Below are positions 59,883-64,000 of a stretch of DNA of 64,000 nucleotides, in pieces (positions within the stretch are counted from its first letter, which is position 1; each line of letters opens with the position of its first letter). A model generated the notes under the pieces. It ran no database searches. It was not told where the DNA came from and worked only from the letters and a program-made list of their open reading frames with translations. Origin of the DNA: Bradyrhizobium sp. Tv2a-2 (lineage in GTDB: Bacteria > Pseudomonadota > Alphaproteobacteria > Rhizobiales > Xanthobacteraceae); the NCBI RefSeq assembly GCF_000472425.1, contig NZ_AXAI01000003.1, forward strand, positions 188,156 through 252,155. Direction: 5' to 3'. Position numbers and translations under genes: made by a program.

Positions 59883-60212
59883 TTACTGATTACGTGTGCG
59901 CGACGCTTTCTCTTCCAGCCCGGACATCGAGGTGCGCTGCGCAAGTGCAGCTTCCACCTCGGCGAGCGTGACTCCGCGCGATTTCAGGAGAACCAGCAGG
60001 TGGTAAAGCAGGTCGGCGGATTCGGCGATGAGATGCCCGCGATCATTCTCGATCGCGGCAATCACGGCTTCCACCGCCTCCTCGCCCAGTTTCTTGGCGC
60101 AATATTCGGCGCCCCGGTCGAGCAGCTTTTTGGTGTAGGACGCGTCTCCCCCCGACGCGGCACGGGCATCGATGGTGGCGGCCAGATCATGGATGGTGAA
60201 ACGCGGCGGCAT
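59883..60212 (-). CDS. hisE: phosphoribosyl-ATP diphosphatase
   Basis: HisE hydrolyses phosphoribosyl-ATP in histidine synthesis. The 109-residue helical protein has [35 protein letters not shown], the all-alpha NTP pyrophosphatase core with the metal-binding E-E-E-D residues. The start at 60212 has GAG 7 bases upstream; ATG 60218 and 60248 are alternatives. It is 79 bp after hisF and directly precedes coaA. Confidence 0.95.
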   Translation of the reverse strand: MPPRFTIHDLAATIDARAASGGDASYTKKLLDRGAEYCAKKLGEEAVEAVIAAIENDRGHLIAESADLLYHLLVLLKSRGVTLAEVEAALAQRTSMSGLEEKASRTRNQ

Positions 60213-60291
60213 CAACATACTCGACAAGCACGCCCGCATCGCAGGCACTGTTCTTCCGGTGCTGATTTAGCACTTTTGTGACGCGGCGTCG

Positions 60292-61068
60292 TCACGGATC
60301 GAGCCGCACGGATAGACCGGCGCGCAACATGTGATCCTTGGCCTCGCGGATGGTAAATTCCCCGAAATGGAAGATCGAGGCCGCGAGTACCGCCGTGGCG
60401 TGCCCTTCGCGGATACCGTCGACCAGATGATCCAGGTTGCCTACGCCGCCGGAGGCGATGACCGGGACCGGCACGCTGTCGGCGATCGCCCGGGTCAGTG
60501 GCAGGTCAAAGCCCTGCCTGGTGCCGTCGCGGTCCATTGAGGTCAGCAGGATTTCACCGGCGCCGAGCGAGACCACCTCCTGGGCATATTCGATCGCGTC
60601 GATCCCGGTCGCCTTGCGGCCGCCATGGGTGAAGATCTCCCAGCGGTCCGAACCGCCCGATCGTTTGACCCGCTTGGCGTCGATAGCGACCACAATGCAC
60701 TGCTCGCCGAACTTTTCGGCCCCTTCCTTGACGAAGTCGCGCCGGGCCACGGCCGCCGAATTCATCGAGACCTTATCCGCACCGGAGCGAAGCAAGGTCT
60801 TGATGTCGTCGACGGTGCGGACCCCGCCACCGACGGTCAGCGGCATGAAGCAGGCTTCCGCGGTGCGCCGGACCACATCCAGCATGATGCCGCGGTTTTC
60901 ATGGGTCGCGGTGATGTCCAGGAAGCACAGTTCGTCGGCGCCGGCGGCATCATAGGCGATCGCCGCTTCGACCGGATCGCCGGCGTCGCGCAGGTCGACA
61001 AAGTTGACGCCCTTGACCACACGCCCGTCCTTGACGTCGAGGCAGGGAATGACGCGGACCTTGAACAT
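60292..61068 (-). CDS. hisF: imidazole glycerol phosphate synthase subunit HisF
   Basis: HisF is the cyclase subunit. It uses ammonia from HisH to form IGP and AICAR. The 258-residue TIM barrel has the catalytic Asp in [17 protein letters not shown], the second Asp in [11 protein letters not shown], and phosphate sites [10 protein letters not shown] and [13 protein letters not shown]. It is 11 bp downstream of hisA. Confidence 0.98.
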   Translation of the reverse strand: MFKVRVIPCLDVKDGRVVKGVNFVDLRDAGDPVEAAIAYDAAGADELCFLDITATHENRGIMLDVVRRTAEACFMPLTVGGGVRTVDDIKTLLRSGADKVSMNSAAVARRDFVKEGAEKFGEQCIVVAIDAKRVKRSGGSDRWEIFTHGGRKATGIDAIEYAQEVVSLGAGEILLTSMDRDGTRQGFDLPLTRAIADSVPVPVIASGGVGNLDHLVDGIREGHATAVLAASIFHFGEFTIREAKDHMLRAGLSVRLDP

Positions 61069-61079
61069 GCAAATGCTCC

Positions 61080-61823
61080 TTAAGCACGCGCCTGGCGGAT
61101 CAGCGCCAGCGCGGCTGCCGGGTCGAGCCGACCGTCATAAAGTGCGCGACCAGCGATGGCGCCAGCGAGCTTCCCGGCCGCGGGCTGCAGCATCGCCTGG
61201 ACGTCCTCGATCGAGGCGAGGCCGCCAGAGGCGATCACCGGAATGGAGATGCGGTCGGCGAGCGCAATCGTCGCCTCGAGATTGAGGCCCTTGAGCAGGC
61301 CATCGCGGGAAATGTCGGTGAAGATAATCGCGGCGACGCCGGCATCCTCGAAGCGCTGGGCGATCTCAAGCGCCGTCACTTGCGAGGTCTCGGCCCAGCC
61401 TTCGACCGCGACCTTGCCGTGCCGCGCATCCAGCCCGACCGCGACGCGGCCGGGGTATTTCCTCGCCGCGCTCTTGACCAGTTCCGGATCGCGCACCGCC
61501 GCGGTGCCGATGATCACCCGCGCGATACCCTTGGCAAGCCAGGCTTCGACCGTCCCGATATCGCGGATGCCGCCGCCAAGCTGAACCGGAATTGTGATCG
61601 CCTTCAGCATGGCCTCGACGGCTTGCGCGTTCATCGGCTTGCCGGCGAAGGCGCCATCGAGATCCACCACGTGGAGATATTCGAAGCCTTGCGCGGCAAA
61701 GCTCCGCGCCTGGGCGGCGGGATCGAGGTTGAACACGGTCGCGCGCGCCATGTCGCCCTGTTCGAGCCGCACACACTGGCCGTTTTTCAGATCGATGGCA
61801 GGGAAGAGGATCACGGCTTCCAT
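61080..61823 (-). CDS. hisA: ProFAR isomerase HisA
   Basis: HisA isomerises the aminoaldose ProFAR to the aminoketose PRFAR. The 247-residue TIM barrel starts [20 protein letters not shown] with the catalytic Asp, then [15 protein letters not shown], and contains [10 protein letters not shown] and the second Asp in FTDISRDG. The ATG at 61823 lies inside the end of hisH (13-nt overlap). An open frame reaching 62288 is the shadow of hisH. Confidence 0.97.
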   Translation of the reverse strand: MEAVILFPAIDLKNGQCVRLEQGDMARATVFNLDPAAQARSFAAQGFEYLHVVDLDGAFAGKPMNAQAVEAMLKAITIPVQLGGGIRDIGTVEAWLAKGIARVIIGTAAVRDPELVKSAARKYPGRVAVGLDARHGKVAVEGWAETSQVTALEIAQRFEDAGVAAIIFTDISRDGLLKGLNLEATIALADRISIPVIASGGLASIEDVQAMLQPAAGKLAGAIAGRALYDGRLDPAAALALIRQARA

Positions 61824-62461
61824 TTCAGGAAATTCGAGATCAGAGCCAGCCCAAAACGCTGGCTCTTCTCGGGGTGAAACTGGGTGCCAATGGCGGTGTC
61901 CCTGGCCACGACAGCGGTGACCGGCCCGCCATAGTCTGCGCGCGCCAGCACGTCGCCTTCGTTCCTGGCATTGAGGTGATAGGAGTGCACGAAATAGGCG
62001 TGCCGCCCCTTCGGCCCCAGCGGCAGCCGCTCCAGAACCGGGTGCTCTCGCGTCAGCTCGAGCGTGTTCCAGCCCATGTGCGGGATCTTCAGGCTTTCGT
62101 CGCGCGGCGCGATCTTTTCGACATCGCCCTCGATCCAGTTGAAGCCGTCGGTCGTGACGTGCTCCTTGCCGCGGGTCGCCATCAACTGCATGCCGACACA
62201 GATGCCAAGGAACGGCCGCGCCTTGTGGCGTACCGCCTCGGTCAGCGCCTCCAGCATGCCGTTGAGCGCATCGACGCCCCTGCGGCAATCGGCAAAGGCG
62301 CCGACGCCCGGCAGCACGATGCGGTCGGCACGGTAGACGAAATCGGGATCGCGGGTGACCACGATCCGTTCGGGGTCCTCGGCACCGCGCGCGGCCCGCT
62401 CAAAGGCTTTCGCCGCCGAATGGAGATTGCCCGACCCGTAGTCGATGATGGCAACGGTCAT
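61811..62461 (-). CDS. hisH: imidazole glycerol phosphate synthase subunit HisH
   Basis: HisH is the glutaminase subunit that feeds ammonia to HisF. The 216-residue class I amidotransferase starts [19 protein letters not shown], with nucleophile Cys88 in [10 protein letters not shown] and the His/Glu pair in [14 protein letters not shown]. Its ATG overlaps the stop of the DUF2628 gene (ATGA). Confidence 0.97.
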   Translation of the reverse strand: MTVAIIDYGSGNLHSAAKAFERAARGAEDPERIVVTRDPDFVYRADRIVLPGVGAFADCRRGVDALNGMLEALTEAVRHKARPFLGICVGMQLMATRGKEHVTTDGFNWIEGDVEKIAPRDESLKIPHMGWNTLELTREHPVLERLPLGPKGRHAYFVHSYHLNARNEGDVLARADYGGPVTAVVARDTAIGTQFHPEKSQRFGLALISNFLKWKP

Positions 62462-62988
62462 CGTGGCCCTCCCGGCTCCGGAAACAATCCTATGATCCCG
62501 CTGCCCGGCAGCTGCGGCGGCCGCGAGAACGGCTGCCCGGCGAGATCCCGCGTCGGCGGCGGCGCGCCGCGATCGACGGCCTGCTGGTCATTGACAATGC
62601 CGTGCTGCTTTCCGGCCCAGCGCTCGAAAAAGCGCCGCTCGGCGGCTTCCTCGTCATCGGCGATCACGACATCGAGCTGCAGCCAGCGATTCCGCGACAA
62701 GGTCCAGCGCTCGAGGCTGGCGGCCTCGAAGCCCGTCAGCAGCGCCACGATGATATCGGCGAAGAGGATCGCTGCCGAACCGGCGCCAAGCTGCCTCAAC
62801 ACCAGCTCAAGCGCGATGACGGCGATGATCCAGCCGATCAGCGCCAGCCACAGCCGATGCGCGGCGAGCCAAAACGGCCCGAACAGCGCGGCCCAGAAAT
62901 GGAAGCCGTCGCGAACGAAAACGAACCTGTCGGTCGAACGGAGATCCGCCCCGCCCGCTCCCGGCGCATGAACTGTGTAGACCGGCAT
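62458..62988 (-). CDS. DUF2628 membrane protein in his operon
   Basis: The 176-residue protein starts [20 protein letters not shown] and contains [30 protein letters not shown], the DUF2628 (PF10947) hallmark, with two or three membrane helices (about 30-90). A cytoplasmic C-terminal tail is Pro/Gly-rich. It lies between hisB and hisH with ATGA coupling to hisH, yet has no known part in histidine synthesis. It might anchor or regulate the pathway complex, or be a passive passenger. Confidence 0.88.
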   Translation of the reverse strand: MPVYTVHAPGAGGADLRSTDRFVFVRDGFHFWAALFGPFWLAAHRLWLALIGWIIAVIALELVLRQLGAGSAAILFADIIVALLTGFEAASLERWTLSRNRWLQLDVVIADDEEAAERRFFERWAGKQHGIVNDQQAVDRGAPPPTRDLAGQPFSRPPQLPGSGIIGLFPEPGGPR

Positions 62989-63021
62989 CGCAGCTCTCCG
63001 ATCAGCTTTGGGCGGGCTTGC

Positions 63022-63615
63022 CTAGCCGCCGAGCTGACCCTTGGTGGACGGCACCTCGCCCGCGGCGCGCGGATCGATCGCGACAGCCACACGCAACGCT
63101 CGCGCAAGACCCTTGAAGCAGGATTCGGCGATATGATGGCTGTTCTCGCCATATAGGGTCTCGACGTGCAAAGTCACGCCCGCATTGATGGCAAAGGCGT
63201 TGAACCATTCGCGCACGAGCTCGGTGTCGAAGGTGCCGATCTTGTCGCGCGGGAACGCCGCCTTGAACACCAGGAACGGCCGGCCCGAAATATCGAGCGC
63301 GATCCGCGACAGCGTCTCGTCCATCGGCATGTGTACGGAGGCATAGCGGGTGATGCCGGCCATGCTGCCGAGCGCCTGCTTGACGGCCTGGCCGAGCGCG
63401 ATCCCGACGTCCTCAGTGGTGTGGTGATGGTCGACATGGAGGTCGCCGACCGCCTTCACGGAGATGTCGATGCGGGAATGTCGCGCCAGCGAATCGAGCA
63501 TATGGTCGAAGAAGCCGATCCCGGTCGAGACGCTGGACGCGCCCGTGCCGTCGAGGTTTACCGTCACCTCGACATCGGTTTCCTTGGTCTTACGCTTGAT
63601 GGTGGCGCTGCGCAT
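63022..63615 (-). CDS. hisB: imidazoleglycerol-phosphate dehydratase HisB
   Basis: HisB dehydrates IGP to imidazole acetol phosphate. The 197-residue monofunctional enzyme has [19 protein letters not shown], the metal-binding [18 protein letters not shown] and the second set [23 protein letters not shown] lies 7 bases before ATG 63615. It is the first gene of the minus-strand his run and divergent from hslV. Confidence 0.98.
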   Translation of the reverse strand: MRSATIKRKTKETDVEVTVNLDGTGASSVSTGIGFFDHMLDSLARHSRIDISVKAVGDLHVDHHHTTEDVGIALGQAVKQALGSMAGITRYASVHMPMDETLSRIALDISGRPFLVFKAAFPRDKIGTFDTELVREWFNAFAINAGVTLHVETLYGENSHHIAESCFKGLARALRVAVAIDPRAAGEVPSTKGQLGG

Positions 63616-63796
63616 GAAGGTGCTTCCGGACGTCAAAAAACGCGCCCTTTTAGCAGGCAGATAGCCCCTTCGCTACTGCGGCATGGGCCGGTCAGGCCTG
63701 AACTTCCGGCTATGGTGACCGGATTTCGCGCCCGGTCGCCCCTGATTGTAAGGATGGCCTCAAGCCCCTAAATCAGGCTCTGAACGAGGTACCCCT

Positions 63797-64000
63797 ATGC
63801 AAGCATCCCAAAACGAGCCACTGGTCTGGCACGGCACCACAATTGTCACAGTCCGCAAGGACGGCAAGGTCGTGATCGGCGGCGATGGCCAGGTCTCGAT
63901 CGGCCAGACCGTGATCAAGTCGAATGCCAAAAAGGTTCGCAAGCTCGGCAAGGGCGACGTGATCGGCGGCTTTGCCGGCGCCACCGCCGATGCCTTCACG
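63797..64000 (+). CDS. hslV: ATP-dependent protease subunit HslV (3' end outside window)
   Basis: The first 68 codons of the HslVU peptidase are present. The active-site Thr that is the second residue in E. coli follows [13 protein letters not shown] here, so a 13-residue propeptide must be removed to expose Thr14. Downstream [20 protein letters not shown] and [11 protein letters not shown] match HslV. HslV-HslU degrades misfolded and regulatory proteins during heat shock. No clear RpoH promoter was found in the 181-bp gap to hisB. Confidence 0.95.
   Translation, partial: MQASQNEPLVWHGTTIVTVRKDGKVVIGGDGQVSIGQTVIKSNAKKVRKLGKGDVIGGFAGATADAFT

Noticed and set aside
61824-62288. N-terminal extension of hisA
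   Set aside because: It lies over hisH in another frame; HisA always starts just before the FPAIDLKNG segment.
63616-63796. RpoH promoter for hslV
   Set aside because: No CTTG-N17-18-CYTATNT match could be placed in the gap to hisB, so no promoter was called.

Overview
The window is GC-rich alphaproteobacterial chromosome, almost certainly Bradyrhizobium or a very close relative (Nitrobacteraceae). The evidence is the order hslV/hisB-DUF2628-hisH-hisA-hisF-hisE-coaA, the run dnaK-dnaJ-pmtA with an RpoH-type promoter, a FzlA-like GST next to queG, and several short intergenic repeats of a kind I associate with Bradyrhizobium. No rRNA, tRNA, CRISPR, transposase, integrase or prophage gene was seen. 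Most of the window is core chromosome with a few accessory transport and catabolic genes.

Layout. 1-4 kb: 3' part of a FzlA-like GST, queG, a thioesterase, an NTF2-like protein and an ABHD10-like hydrolase carrying an in-frame 18-bp tandem repeat. 4.1-10.5 kb: translation block infC (ATT start, followed by a terminator), rpmI, rplT, pheS, pheT, then a TauE/SafE permease. 10.5-16 kb: a Tat-exported flavin amine oxidase, a YiiX-like peptidase, and a divergent csoR/copA copper module with a palindromic operator. 16-19.2 kb: an HMG-CoA lyase/CaiB CoA-transferase pair with a divergent LysR regulator. 19.2-19.6 kb: a non-coding block with a long inverted repeat. 19.6-26.7 kb: phasin, amidohydrolase, small secreted protein, ketopantoate-reductase-like protein, orphan Bug receptor, MFS carrier, and an EI24 membrane protein whose Shine-Dalgarno lies in a hairpin.

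26.7-32.7 kb, all on the minus strand: a probable five-gene operon of type III polyketide synthase, ICMT-family methyltransferase, DHA2 exporter, HlyD adaptor and a second DHA2 exporter. This is the best candidate for a little-described system, a small make-methylate-export polyketide cluster. 32.8-35.1 kb: nth, a DUF2244 protein, and an AraC-type/O6-methylguanine methyltransferase fusion. 35.2-43.1 kb, minus strand: dnaK, dnaJ, pmtA, an FMN reductase, pyrF, DUF1330, dapB, gpmA and a GNAT enzyme. 43.5-46.4 kb: a secreted protein, grpE and hrcA. 46.5-49 kb: rph-rdgB-hemW. 49.2-53 kb: an LpoA-like lipoprotein divergent from rsmI-yraN-gshB. 53.2-58.9 kb: a DUF2235 hydrolase, the comM-like yifB, an anchored unknown and a hybrid histidine kinase. 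58.9-63.6 kb, minus strand: hisB, DUF2628, hisH, hisA, hisF, hisE, coaA. The window ends inside hslV.

How it fits together. Proteostasis genes (dnaKJ, grpE, hrcA, hslV) are spread among housekeeping operons. Translation genes form one block, and the histidine genes are packed with overlapping starts and stops. Gene starts were set by hand from Shine-Dalgarno sequences and family alignments recalled from knowledge; no database search was possible.
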